The position numbers and the translations under genes were made by a program. From the NCBI GenBank assembly GCA_047619685.1, contig JBLHLC010000039.1, forward strand, positions 1 to 37,544: DNA of 37,544 bases, in the 5' to 3' direction. Below are positions 1 through 8,200 of the stretch, piece by piece. The notes beneath the pieces are model-generated. The model made no database searches, was not told where the DNA came from, and worked only from the letters and a program-made list of their open reading frames with translations. The first letter of the stretch is position 1, and the number at the start of each line of letters is the position of its first letter. Source of the stretch: JABDJZ01 sp047619685 (lineage in GTDB: Bacteria > Bacteroidota > Rhodothermia > Rhodothermales > UBA10348).

Positions 1-131
1 ACCCCGGGGAATTGTCGGAGTTTGTCCCGACCGATATACGTGGTACTATCAGAAGAACATTGCCCAATTATTGCCCAACTCAGTGCCCCTCATAGGGGCG
101 CACCCTCCCATGTGAGCTGAAATCAGCGATT
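1..131. other. Left-edge non-coding stretch with short direct repeats
   Basis: No convincing gene is visible. The stretch holds two direct copies of ATTGCCCAA (59-67 and 70-78, 11-bp period) and a small hairpin, GCCCCT-CAT-AGGGGC, near 84-98. It lies just before a tRNA fragment and a broken recombinase, so short repeats of this kind could be remains of recombinase arm-binding sites. A 38-codon frame runs from the window edge to a stop near 113, but it resembles nothing I know. Confidence 0.35.
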
Positions 132-135
132 ATGG

Positions 136-196
136 CCGGTAGCGCACTTGGCTGGGGGTCAAGGGGTCGCAGGTTCAAATCCTGCCGTCCCGACGA
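136..196 (+). tRNA. 3' fragment of tRNA-Pro (anticodon GGG), 5' part missing
   Basis: The anticodon stem CTTGG (147-151) pairs with TCAAG (159-163) around loop CTGGGGG, giving anticodon GGG at 154-156. A five-base variable loop follows. The T arm is GCAGG-TTCAAAT-CCTGC (169-185), then the acceptor 3' strand CGTCCCG (186-192) and discriminator A. The D loop GGTA and 3' D stem GCGC are present. The matching 5' acceptor strand CGGGACG and the 5' D-stem strand are absent upstream, so this cannot fold as a whole tRNA. The end is ACGA rather than ACCA. A 3' tRNA piece next to a recombinase gene is the usual footprint of an integrative element that used the tRNA as its attachment site. Confidence 0.75.
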
Positions 197-219
197 AGAA
201 TCACCGATTCTGAGTCGGT

Positions 220-256
220 AAGAGCCTTCGACAGCAGTAGCTGTCGGGGGCTTTTT
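220..256 (+). terminator. Rho-independent terminator after the tRNA fragment
   Basis: A 15-bp stem with three G-T pairs: left arm 220-234 (AAGAGCCTTCGACAG), six-base loop CAGTAG, right arm 241-255 (CTGTCGGGGGCTTTT), followed by further T-rich sequence. A smaller hairpin, ACCGA-loop-TCGGT, lies at 203-219. This was probably the terminator of the original tRNA transcript. Confidence 0.75.
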
Positions 257-354
257 GCTTTTCCGACAGCACAGTCACAGCAGTCGATGCACGGACTGCT
301 GTAGTACTGCTGCACTCTTTCAGGCGCTGGTATGTCAAGCCAAACGACTACCAG

Positions 355-976
355 TTATGGCAAGCCTTGCAAAGGTTGAAGGACGATTCTATCTGGATTT
401 CTATGATGCCAGAAGAACACCGAAACGCAAAAGGGTCCGCATACAGGCTCGGACACGCAGAGACGCAGATGTGGTACGGGCCGAGATAGAACGGGCGTAT
501 GCATTGGGGCGGTATGACCCTTGGAGAAGCCCACAGTGGCCTCCTGTTGACACCATAGGGGTACCGGGGTGAATCCTTCTACTTCATTTAGCGAAGCAAG
601 AGCGGCCTTCCTTCGCACCAAGCAGGGTCTAAGAAAGGCGACGCAAGACCACTATCGCTGGGTGCTGGATTCTTTTGCCGAATCGGTGAAGTGCAACCCT
701 GAAGTTGGTTCGATTGACCAGACGCATCTGTCACGTTGGTTGGGTAGGGCCAGTCTTTCTGATGACTCAGTCCGGACCTATTGGAAGACGGCTAAGGTCT
801 TTTTTCGGTGGTTGGAGGGACAGGGAATTTCGATTCGAACGGAGGGGTTCGCCGTGTCAAGGCCAAGCGAAAAGCTGTCTTCGAAGATGATTACCCCAGA
901 ACAGTTGAGGCTCCTGACCACGGCAGCGCGAGCAAGCGCGTCGCCATATATGGAGTCGGTCATCCTTCTGCCGTAG
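355..976 (+). pseudogene. Decayed tyrosine recombinase/integrase (catalytic domain lost)
   Basis: The first part (about 355-572) reads as an arm-type DNA-binding domain: a basic segment with the pattern of a YLDFYDARRTPKRKRVRI-like strand, then a helix and RYDPW. It runs into a stop at 570-572. The next frame opens at GTG 569 and encodes a SAM-like core-binding domain (SFSEARAAFLRTKQGL, then a helix ending YWKTAKVFFRWLEGQG), then a linker SSKMITPEQLRLL typical of the step into the catalytic domain. It stops at 976. No R...HxxR...Y catalytic domain follows in any frame. The one-base overlap suggests a frameshift, and the missing C-terminal half suggests a deletion. With the tRNA fragment just upstream, this is probably the remnant of an integrative element. 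It cannot be active as it stands. Confidence 0.7.
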
Positions 977-1224
977 CGGCCTCCTTATCCGGCCATACCA
1001 GGACCAAGGCCGACCTACGTTCGGCCGGTACGCCCGATCGCCGCAACCGGCAGATTACACCCCACCCAGGCGTATAATCTCAGCAGGCGATAGCCGCGAG
1101 GGGGCAATAAGCCAATCAAGCGTCCCAATGAGAGACATTTATGGATGAGAACTAAGTAGATGTTATGTGTCTTTTGATAGATTGCGATGTGCTGTAAATA
1201 AACCCAACCAAAAGGTGCGAACTG
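977..1224. other. Non-coding stretch after the broken integrase
   Basis: No coding region is supported. Base composition becomes AT-richer from about 1130 onward than in the rest of the window, consistent with acquired DNA. The last bases hold AAAGGTG (about 1211-1217), a plausible ribosome-binding site for the next gene. Confidence 0.4.
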
Positions 1225-1515
1225 ATGAGTGTACTTGTACTGCTAGAAGCCAAAGCAAAACGAGAGAATGTGTCTGAACTGAGTGGCGCATTGGCTGAGT
1301 TATTCCCGGTGACCAGAGCGTACGACGGATGTATCGACATCACGGCGTATTTGAACGATGATGGTCAAACGTTTGTATTTATTGAGAACTGGAAATCGAA
1401 GGCGCAATACGAGAAATACTTAGCTTGGAGAACAGAAACAGGCGTTATGGCAAAATTGGCTTCACTTCTCGAAGAGCCGGCCTCAATCAGATATTTTGAT
1501 ACGGTAGCGGCCTAG
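1225..1515 (+). CDS. Antibiotic biosynthesis monooxygenase (ABM) domain protein, YgiN-like
   Basis: The 96-residue protein has the single-domain ABM pattern: an N-terminal strand (MSVLVLLEAKAK), a helix (residues about 12-28), a central GCIDITAYLNDDG strand-turn, FVFIENWKSKAQYEKYLAWR (the conserved E-W-x-S plus Y/H helix) and a closing strand near SIRYFD. The family forms dimeric alpha-beta barrels that oxidise quinols or other small aromatics, or scavenge reactive species; the substrate cannot be read from sequence. AAAGGTG lies about 8 bases before the ATG. The gene is AT-richer than its surroundings and sits between a broken integrase and an IS remnant, so it was probably acquired horizontally. 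It stands alone, with no operon partner. Confidence 0.85.
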   Translation: MSVLVLLEAKAKRENVSELSGALAELFPVTRAYDGCIDITAYLNDDGQTFVFIENWKSKAQYEKYLAWRTETGVMAKLASLLEEPASIRYFDTVAA

Positions 1516-1625
1516 CCTGAAGTAGCGAGTAGTAAGAAGAATTATCTGTGTTGGATGTCAGAATCAAATTGGGATAATTCCAGCCGTCACTGCTTCTGAC
1601 CTGACCTGATTTCCTGTGCCAGGAT

Positions 1626-2012
1626 CTATGTTAGGATTGGCGCGGGTTTTGGGTTCAGTGATTCGGCATACTCGGCTGGGGTCATGAAGCCGAGGCTGCC
1701 GTGGGGATGTTCTTTGTTGTACTGGTTACGCCACTGCTCGATCAGCGTCCTGGCCTCCAGGAGGTTGCCGAAGAGTTCGCGATCCAAGACCTCGTCCCTG
1801 AGTCTGGCATTGAAGCTTTCGATGTAGGCGTTCTGCCAGGGCGATCCCGGCTCAATGTACTGGGTCTGTGTCCCGAGCGCTTTGAGTTCTTCCCTGAGCG
1901 CCCTGGCAATGAACTCCGGACCGTTGTCCGAGCGGATGAAGTCCGGGGCGCCATGGATGGCTACCAAACGACGGATCTCGCAGGCAACACACCAACCCGT
2001 TAGGAGAGCCAA
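1626..2012 (-). mobile_element. Truncated IS3-family transposase (OrfB, C-terminal part of the DDE domain)
   Basis: About 120 residues of an rve-type integrase core are readable on the minus strand: IRSDNGPEF with the second catalytic Asp, GSPWQNAYIESFNARLRDE with the catalytic Glu, and the C-terminal LxxARxLIEQWRNxYN...PHGSLGFMTPAEY signature of IS3-group OrfB. The N-terminal half (HTH and first catalytic Asp) is gone. Clear homology stops near residue EIRRLV, about 1985, and the cupin start follows directly on the other strand. The element therefore cannot transpose. No clear pair of terminal repeats was identified; TGACCTGACCTG near 1598 could mark the left end. Confidence 0.85.
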
Positions 2013-2013
2013 A

Positions 2014-2382
2014 ATGAATCAGGATTCCAAGGTGAACATCGCCCAGAAGTTCAGCCTCTTCAACGACCTCTGGAATCCCCGAATCGTCGCCGAGTTGAAT
2101 GGTCAACACGTCAAGCTTGGCAAGGTCCAGGGCGAGTTCGTCTGGCACCGGCACGAGAATGAGGACGAGTTGTTTCTGGTGTTCCAGGGCAAGCTTGAAC
2201 TGCACCTGCGAGACAGGATCGTCCACCTCGATCCCGGTGAGTTCTATGTCGTGCCGCGTGGAGTGGAGCACAAGCCAGTCGCCCACGAAGAGACACACAT
2301 ACTGATGCTGGAGCCCACGACCACCTTGAACACGGGCGATGTCTCGTCTGAAAGGACGGTGCCTGACCCAGCGTGGATCTAG
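2014..2382 (+). CDS. Small cupin-domain protein
   Basis: A 122-residue single-domain cupin (cupin_2, mannose-6-phosphate isomerase-like). The first metal-binding motif is readable around GEFVWHRHENEDELFLVFQG (H, H and E ligands), and the second is at LDPGEFYVVPRGVEHKP with its His. ATG 2014 is chosen because AGGAGAG lies at 2002-2008 with proper spacing and the cupin fold starts right after. A longer reading frame runs back into the IS remnant and is not credible. Proteins of this kind are usually small-molecule-binding or isomerase-type, but the substrate is unknown. The gene begins exactly where the transposase fragment ends, so its native promoter may have been replaced by the insertion. 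Confidence 0.85.
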   Translation: MNQDSKVNIAQKFSLFNDLWNPRIVAELNGQHVKLGKVQGEFVWHRHENEDELFLVFQGKLELHLRDRIVHLDPGEFYVVPRGVEHKPVAHEETHILMLEPTTTLNTGDVSSERTVPDPAWI

Positions 2383-2484
2383 TCGGTCCGAGTGTCGACC
2401 CGGACGCCGTCGACGCAGTGACCACAAAAGGTGCCATCCTGAGTCCAGGCGGAAGAGGGAATCGTGGTAGATCCTAGGGCATCG

Positions 2485-2767
2485 TTACCTGGAGTGCGGA
2501 CTCATGCCTGCTGCCATCTGGACCCCGTATGTGGCCAGGAAGTGATGGTCGACTGAATAGTGGTACATGATGACCCGATCCGTCTCTCCGTCGGCATTCT
2601 GGATCGAGATGGACCCGCTCATGTTGCTTCCTCCTGGGATGCGATTGGAGATGGTGACGTCCGTCACGGCAGGCAGGGTTTCTGAGAAATTCGGAGCGGA
2701 TCGTCTCATGTTGCTCTCGGACGTCAGAATCCTCGTTGAACGGTACTACGAGCAGTTGCTCTTGCAC
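2485..2767 (-). pseudogene. Fragment of a MacB/FtsX-type ABC transporter permease
   Basis: Two minus-strand frames join to give part of the periplasmic MacB_PCD domain. The upstream frame reads EQLLVVPFNEDSDVREQHET, then IRSEFLRNPA. The downstream frame continues PAVTDVTISNRIPGGSNMSG, then DRVIMYHYSVDHHFLATYGV and QMAAG. This is the usual order in the family: Q/V-loop, 'lpgV..vs....PGG', then 'y.vd..fl.tygi.maaGR'. A one-base frameshift separates them near NPA. The four transmembrane segments and everything downstream of AAG are missing, so this is a dead fragment of about 90 codons. Such permeases are often multicopy in Bacteroidota genomes. Confidence 0.7.
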
Positions 2768-3272
2768 ACAGAGGAATCAGTCAGGGTATCGGATTGGCGG
2801 GTCCGTTGGGATCAGTTCATGTAAGCGACGTGGCCATCCTTGCCCAACTTGACGGCTCGATCTCAACTAGCGGTCGCAATGACCGGGAGACTCCATGAGG
2901 CCGCCGAGCATTGCTGGGCTGACCGGAAAGGCAGCAGGTCAGAACTATCAGGTCGATGCAATTTGATGGGGCGGGGCCCGCCTGGACCTTGGATGCTGCG
3001 AAACGCGATACCATTACTACTGCCCTTCGCCTGTGTCGTCGGGTGTGATATTACTGCCGTAAAGTCCGATCGGCCGGTGCTTTTTCATACTCACCGATGA
3101 TTCACGGGTAGTGCCCATGGACAATTGGCCAACCAGCCTCGGAGCGCCGACGATCGAGGTCCGGATGCCATTGTTTTACGGCGACCGAATGATTTGGATG
3201 GCGCAGGTAACCGAGCGGGACTCCGGGCCGGAAGCCCAGGAAATGGACTTGCCGTTGAACAAATGAGTCGGT
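2768..3272. other. About 500 bases without a supported gene
   Basis: Nothing convincing is encoded. The only suggestive item is a 35-codon plus-strand frame at 2993-3100 starting MLRNAIPLLLPFACVVGC, which looks like a lipoprotein signal with a lipobox but ends 17 residues after the Cys. It could be the severed start of a lipoprotein gene or chance. No promoter, RNA or repeat stands out. Confidence 0.35.
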
Positions 3273-4694
3273 ATGATGTCCGAGCAGATTCCACAGGCGG
3301 TGGTACGAAACACACTCTTTATCCTCTTCTGGAGCGTCACGGTCTCCGCATGTGACTCCGGGCTTAATCCGGACTCACCTCTGCCGGTGTCGTTGCGTTT
3401 TGACACGTTGCCTCCCGCACCCGATCCTGCTCTCGCCGACTACCAGATGTGGAATCGGTGGCCCTCTTCAGTTCTGACATGGGCTCTGATCTCGGACAGT
3501 GGGGTCGCTGCAGAGGACCGAATGGCCATTACAACCGCTGTTTCGATGTGGGAGGCAGTTTCGGCGATCAAACTCAAGGAGGACAGTCTTGACTCCGATG
3601 TTGACATCCTGATCGGATATTCGGGAGGTCGACACTGCGACCTCTATGCCGCATCAAACCGGAGCGTCGATGAGTTCAATCCGGCGGATTGTCCACCCGA
3701 GGCGTTTGAAGAGGACGTCCTGGGGCATACCTACCAACGGTGGCCCGGACATGGGCAGGTCGAGGTTCACCTGCGGGTTGATCACCCATTTGTTGCCGGT
3801 GAGCCATCGGATAGCTTGTACCGACTGGCAACAGCCCTGCATCACGTGGGACATGCTCTGGGTCTGGGACATTCGACCGGATCACAATCCGTGATGGGCG
3901 TGGCGGCCGCTTCGATTGATCCGATATCAACCGTGTCCCAGGAGGATGCCTTGGCACTTGAAACACTCTATGGGCCGAAGAATGGAATCCCACCGCCCGG
4001 ATCCGCCCCAAGTGTCGTTCCTGCTGGTTGGCGGGCAGCATGGTGTTCGCTAATCTCGAGTACCCCCCAGACCACCCCAGAAGACGAGGATGGAGACGGT
4101 GTGGGCGACCAGGTGGAGCGATTCCTGCTGGGTACGGACCCCGGGAAATGTGACACAGACAAGGATGAGGTTAGCGATATGGAGGCGCTGATTGGCCTAA
4201 GGGCTCTGGATCCGGACACGGACGGAGATGGGCGCGCGGACGGTCTGGAGGTCGGCACCGACCGGAGCCCATTCATTCCAGGCCGCGACCCTTATTATGT
4301 TGGGGGGGCCAACCGCCCGCCGCGGAGAGAGGCCTTCGAGGGCACAGCTTCTGGAGATATTGGACTGGCCCTGACCCTCAACCACGATGCACTGATTACC
4401 TCCCCAGAGCGCCCGACCCTGTTGCTGCTTGGAACACTTGAAATCAATTGGAATGACCAGCGACGTACCGTGCCCATGCGCGGAGGAAAGCAACCGAATG
4501 GTTTGCTGGTATGGACGTCGGCTGATTACCACTACAAATTGACCGGCTGGGGAGGGGGAGTTGCGGGACTGAGCGGTACGATCTTTATCGGAGAACGTCC
4601 GGCAGGGAACTGGTCGGCGCGTTATGTGGGAGGCCAAGCCCAAGCCAAGCTTGTTCACGACGTTAGACTTGCGCCCGACGTGGCAAGAGACTAG
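3273..4694 (+). CDS. Matrixin-like (M10) lipoprotein with altered zinc-site glutamate and type-3 calcium repeats
   Basis: A 473-residue exported protein. Residues 13-27 form a signal ending at SVTVSAC, a lipobox-like site with Cys27. Residues about 60-235 look like a matrixin: VLTWALISDSG, then DVDILIGYSGGRHCD, LGHTYQRWPG, and a zinc-helix segment at 190-200 followed by STGSQSVM (Met-turn type) and LETLYG. The zinc motif reads HHVGHALGLGH instead of HExxHxxGxxH: all three His ligands are kept, but the catalytic Glu is His191. Residues about 268-330 hold D/N-rich thrombospondin type-3-like calcium repeats (DEDGDGVGD, DPDTDGDGRAD). The last 130 residues are unassigned. The protein is probably anchored in the envelope. 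It may be inactive as a protease. No clear ribosome-binding site is visible; ATG 3276 is an equally possible start. Confidence 0.8.
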   Translation: MMSEQIPQAVVRNTLFILFWSVTVSACDSGLNPDSPLPVSLRFDTLPPAPDPALADYQMWNRWPSSVLTWALISDSGVAAEDRMAITTAVSMWEAVSAIKLKEDSLDSDVDILIGYSGGRHCDLYAASNRSVDEFNPADCPPEAFEEDVLGHTYQRWPGHGQVEVHLRVDHPFVAGEPSDSLYRLATALHHVGHALGLGHSTGSQSVMGVAAASIDPISTVSQEDALALETLYGPKNGIPPPGSAPSVVPAGWRAAWCSLISSTPQTTPEDEDGDGVGDQVERFLLGTDPGKCDTDKDEVSDMEALIGLRALDPDTDGDGRADGLEVGTDRSPFIPGRDPYYVGGANRPPRREAFEGTASGDIGLALTLNHDALITSPERPTLLLLGTLEINWNDQRRTVPMRGGKQPNGLLVWTSADYHYKLTGWGGGVAGLSGTIFIGERPAGNWSARYVGGQAQAKLVHDVRLAPDVARD

Positions 4695-4730
4695 TCTGAC
4701 GACCGCGGACCCGCTGGCCGGCTACCCAAG

Positions 4731-4754
4731 CCTGCCAGCCTGCCAGCCTGCCAG
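4731..4754 (+). repeat. Three tandem copies of the 8-mer CCTGCCAG
   Basis: Three perfect copies lie between the matrixin-like gene and the next reading frame. This is a small slippage-prone repeat with no evident function. Confidence 0.8.
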
Positions 4755-4830
4755 CCGCCCTACCGGTCCTTGAACAGTCCCTCCCGAACATCGAGCCGTA
4801 GACACCAGTTTCCAAGGGGTTAAGGAGGTA

Positions 4831-5815
4831 ATGTGCCGGGCAACTGTCACTACTGGGCATGGCACCGATGGCGCCCTGAGGGATCTGGAGGTCGTAGCTA
4901 AGAATCATCCAAGGTCATTGCCCGGCTGCAGTCCTCTTGATTCTGTCATGACCCCAACCCCACAACCCCTGCCTTCCTTCCTCGCAGAGCCCACCAGACT
5001 GGGTAAGGAAATCAGCATCACAGGCAAATGGATCCCTGCGAAACCGGGCGGGCTCTTTAGAAAGTCTGCCGATTCAAAAGAGATGCTGAAGGAGTCGGAA
5101 GACATCCATCTTGATGCCAGAAATGATCCTGGTGTTCTATCGACGGAGATCAATCATGCGGTCGGCGAAGATGCGGTGCTCGTGCATCACGTCTTTCGGG
5201 ATTCCGACGCCCTGATTCAATACTTCTCGACGACTGCCACGCGACAGATGGGGGCGCTCTCCAAGGTCGCCAAGCCTCAGGCCCACCTGGTCCGTGGAGT
5301 CAGCATTCCCGCGTCTGTTAGGGAGGCACTATTGGCGAAGGACGTGGCCGGTGTGTTCGGAGAGCATCTCTTTGGATACGTCAGGGAAGAGACATGCTTC
5401 CCGATCCGGCGACGGCCATCATGGTCACCGCCAAGTGGACGAGCAAGCCAGGCCTCACAGACGGCCTGGAAGAACTCAAGTACTGGTGGCAGCGGGTTGG
5501 TCACTGACGCCAATTCGATGGAGGGGGGGGCTGCTCAGGTTCGAAGCCTACCAGGTCGCTGGCGAAGATGCGCTAATTCTCCACGAGGCGTTCAGAGACA
5601 GCGACGTACTCAAATTCCATCTGTCGAAAGGCACGGCAGAGAAGTACCAGAAGGACATCGACAAGATTGCGGTGGCCGAGTGTTATTTCTTCCGCGGGCC
5701 CGTCTCGTGGACCATCAGGACATACTCCAAATTCTTGCATCTGCCGGCTACGTACTCGAGCCCCGGTAGCGCCTACATCCGGTCTGGTGGGAATATGACC
5801 GAAGGAACTACGTAG
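4831..5815 (+). pseudogene. Tandem-duplicated ABM-like protein split over three frames
   Basis: Frame one carries a first ABM-like unit: KEISITGKWIPAKPG (about 5008), then GEDAVLVHHVFRDSDALIQY (about 5167-5226), then a helix-rich stretch to FGYVREE (about 5390). The second unit starts in another frame at 5394 (MLPDPATAIMVTAKWTSKPG) and stops at 5502. It resumes in the third frame at about 5525 with LLRFEAYQVAGEDALILHEA, then FRDSDVLKFHLSKGTAEKY, ending at 5815. The two halves resemble each other (GEDA-L-x-H-x-x-FRDSD), which shows an internal duplication. Two frameshifts, or sequence errors, separate the pieces. A strong AAGGAGGT at 4822-4829 is too close to ATG 4831 to be ideal; ATG 4948 may be the natural start. 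As read, no full-length protein can be made. Confidence 0.65.
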
Positions 5816-5922
5816 CCTTCGCCGAGGAGTTGGACGGGGGAACTGGAACGTGGACAGACGCGAGCTCCAGGGATCTGAAGGAAAATATCCGCTGAAGGCT
5901 CGCCGACCAGCGCCCGGCGAAC

Positions 5923-6765
5923 TCAGGAATCCAATGTTCGATTCAGATAGGCCTTCAACCGATTCCATGCATCGAGTCCTGGTTCCGTCCGCACCTCGGG
6001 ATCCTCATCAACGCGCAGCCAGAATCCGTGGCCGACCTCATCATAGATGTGCAGGTCGTTATTGATTCCGGCGGCGTTGAGCGCCTCCTCGAAAGCGGCC
6101 ACTTGCTCGGGGGCGGGGCCCCTGTCCAACTGGGCGAAGGTGCCGTACACCTCGTGGTCCATGGTAGCCAGCACCTCAGGGTCGTCCACGAGACGTCCGT
6201 AGAAGATGGCAGTGGCTTCGTGGTCCACACCATCCAGGCCGAAGCTGAGCGCGATGCCGCCGCCGAAGCACCAACCCATTGCACCCACGCGCCCTGTCAC
6301 ATCACCACGACTCCTGAGGTAGGCCACGGCGGCGTCCAGATTCGCGATCACGGTCGCCATGTCTTCGTTGGCCTCTCGGACCAGCGCCATGTTCTCTTCT
6401 CCATTTGAACCGGTGCGTCCCTGATAGAGGTCGGCGGCCACGGTGACGTAGCCCTCAGCCGCGAAATTGTCCGCCACCTGGCGAACGCGATCGGTCAGGC
6501 CGTTCCACTCATGAATGATCACGAGGGACGGAAAGGGGCCTTCTCCCTCAGGGACTGCCAGGTACCCCACTGTCAGCGAGTCGCCGGAGACGTACTGAAG
6601 ATCCATCCCCTGCAGGGCACCGCCGGCGCCTACAATGGCGGGGGGCAGTTGTGTCTCGGTGGTCGGCATCGCGGGGACGCGCGGCTCTGGCGCGATAGCC
6701 TCGTTGGCAGCCGGGCTGCAGGCGGCAATAAGAAGAAGGAGGCAGAGGGGGGCGGCGAAGCGCAT
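5923..6765 (-). CDS. Dienelactone hydrolase family lipoprotein
   Basis: A 280-residue alpha/beta hydrolase. Residues 1-16 are a lipoprotein signal (LLLLIAAC, Cys16). The DLH domain follows: HEWNG with the conserved Glu86, nucleophile Cys166 in GAMGWCFGGG, probable acid Asp214 (AQLDRGPAPE) and His246 in DEVGHGFW. The Cys-Asp-His triad is that of carboxymethylenebutenolidase-type enzymes, although exported homologues often act on other esters or lactones. The start was set at the Met just before the hydrophobic stretch; a start 11 codons upstream would put SHIDR before the signal. The gene is transcribed divergently from the AAA ATPase, with about 120 bases between them. Confidence 0.9.
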   Translation of the reverse strand: MRFAAPLCLLLLIAACSPAANEAIAPEPRVPAMPTTETQLPPAIVGAGGALQGMDLQYVSGDSLTVGYLAVPEGEGPFPSLVIIHEWNGLTDRVRQVADNFAAEGYVTVAADLYQGRTGSNGEENMALVREANEDMATVIANLDAAVAYLRSRGDVTGRVGAMGWCFGGGIALSFGLDGVDHEATAIFYGRLVDDPEVLATMDHEVYGTFAQLDRGPAPEQVAAFEEALNAAGINNDLHIYDEVGHGFWLRVDEDPEVRTEPGLDAWNRLKAYLNRTLDS

Positions 6766-6887
6766 ACGATCAATGTGGGATAGAGAAGCGCCCCACACGC
6801 TCTTGGGCTGTCGGTGGTTTCCGGAAGACCGCGGGCGGCTATGGGGTCCCAGCGAAACAGGGTTTCGTAGTTTACGTTGCGTAATTG

Positions 6888-8057
6888 ATGAAACACATAA
6901 CGGGGCCCCATATCAACCCTTTCGAGTTCGGTCGCGAGCTTGGCGCGGCTGAGCTTGTCGACCGCGAGTCTGAGGTGGATGCGGTGATTAGGACCATCCA
7001 GGCGCGGGGGAGGCTCTTTCTGATTGGTCCACGGCGATTCGGTAAGACCTCCGTCTTGCGGGTGGCCTCCGACAAAGCCAGTGAGCTCGGGGCTGTGGTA
7101 CTGCGCTTCAATGTCGAGGCGTATTCCAACCTCCAGGTTTTGGCCCAGGCCATATCAGGCGAGGCAGCGGGACGCCTGACAGGCTCGGCCGAGAAAGCCG
7201 GAGAGAAGGTGCGGCGGTTCTTTGGAGCATTGCGACCTGAATTCAGCTATGACCCGCTGGCGGGGACATTCGCAATGTCGTTCGGGACCCACCGACCTGA
7301 TGATGAGGAAGCACTTTTGGCCGAGGTCCTGACGGGGGTTAACGGACTTGCCCGGGATTCCGGGAGAGTGGTAGCGATCATTTTGGACGAGTTCCAGCAG
7401 GTAGTCGAGAGTGGTGGCGTCCGGGCCGAGTCCCAAGTCAGGGCAGCGGTGCAGGAGCACGATTCATTGGCCTACGTGTTCGCCGGATCAAAAACGCGCC
7501 TGCTGACGGAAATGACCGGTGACCACAACAGGCCGTTCTATCGGCTCGGAGAACGACTCTTCCTAGGTCCAATTCCCCGGACGGACTTTCGGGCGTTCTT
7601 GTCTGAGTCGTTTTCGCGAACGGGCCGACGCATAAGGGATGATGCCGCAGAGCACATTCTGGACCTGTGCCTAGATGTACCGTACAACGTTCAACGCCTG
7701 GCTCATGCCTGTTGGTACGCTGCGCCGGGGAGGGAATCGGCGTTTCAGCCGGAAGACGTCGAGCAACAACTCGAGATTCTGGTACGGCGAGACGACCCTT
7801 TCTACACTCAGACCTGGAACAGCCTGTCCCGCAACCAACAGAAGGCGTTGCTTGCCGCTGTCCAGGAGGACGATCAGTTGTTCTCGCGATCATCCTTGGC
7901 ACGATACGACATCGCGCAGAGCTCTTTGTCTGTCGCACTCAAAAGCCTCGTCGACCGTGGGGTTCTGCGGACCAGCGAGTCTGGAGGAGCGATGCGGTTC
8001 GTTCTCGAGGATCCGTTCTTCGCGGTTTGGCTGCGGCTGTTCATCGTGACGGCGTAG
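6888..8057 (+). CDS. AAA/ATPase_2-type P-loop ATPase with C-terminal winged helix
   Basis: A 389-residue soluble protein. The Walker A motif GPRRFGKTS is at about residues 47-55, Walker B RVVAIILDEFQ at about 160-170, and a sensor-1-like strand YVFAGSKTRL follows. The C-terminal 90 residues (WNSLSRNQQKALLA, then LSVALKSLVDRGVL and MRFVLEDPFFAVWLR) match the winged-helix tail of archaeal-type ATPase_2 (PF01637) proteins. That family is STAND-like and often found near toxin or accessory loci; the target is unknown. ATG 6888 is preferred over TTG 6885. A perfect inverted repeat TTACG-TTG-CGTAA (6872-6884) sits right before the start and could be a binding site, though one this short is expected by chance. 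The gene appears monocistronic. Confidence 0.85.
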   Translation: MKHITGPHINPFEFGRELGAAELVDRESEVDAVIRTIQARGRLFLIGPRRFGKTSVLRVASDKASELGAVVLRFNVEAYSNLQVLAQAISGEAAGRLTGSAEKAGEKVRRFFGALRPEFSYDPLAGTFAMSFGTHRPDDEEALLAEVLTGVNGLARDSGRVVAIILDEFQQVVESGGVRAESQVRAAVQEHDSLAYVFAGSKTRLLTEMTGDHNRPFYRLGERLFLGPIPRTDFRAFLSESFSRTGRRIRDDAAEHILDLCLDVPYNVQRLAHACWYAAPGRESAFQPEDVEQQLEILVRRDDPFYTQTWNSLSRNQQKALLAAVQEDDQLFSRSSLARYDIAQSSLSVALKSLVDRGVLRTSESGGAMRFVLEDPFFAVWLRLFIVTA

Positions 8058-8200
8058 AAGCGGGAGAAACGGAGATCGCTGTCAGAAGAATCAGGAGCAG
8101 CGGTCTGGGCGTTGGAAATAGTGAAGGCCCTGGAATCTGGGCGGGTGATCTTCCGAAGAGATACGCTACCCCCCAAACGTCTGCCTGACCCCGACCGTCC

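Noticed and set aside
121..196. A complete tRNA-Pro gene
   Set aside because: The 5' acceptor strand and 5' D-stem strand needed to pair with CGTCCCG and GCGC are not present upstream.
2993..3100. 35-residue lipoprotein gene (MLRNAIPLLLPFACVVGC start)
   Set aside because: It has a lipobox-like start but no ribosome-binding site, only 17 residues after the Cys and no partner; reported only as part of the non-coding stretch.
6872..6884. Inverted repeat TTACG-TTG-CGTAA as an operator for the AAA ATPase
   Set aside because: A 5+5 palindrome is expected many times by chance in 37 kb; only its position before the start is suggestive.
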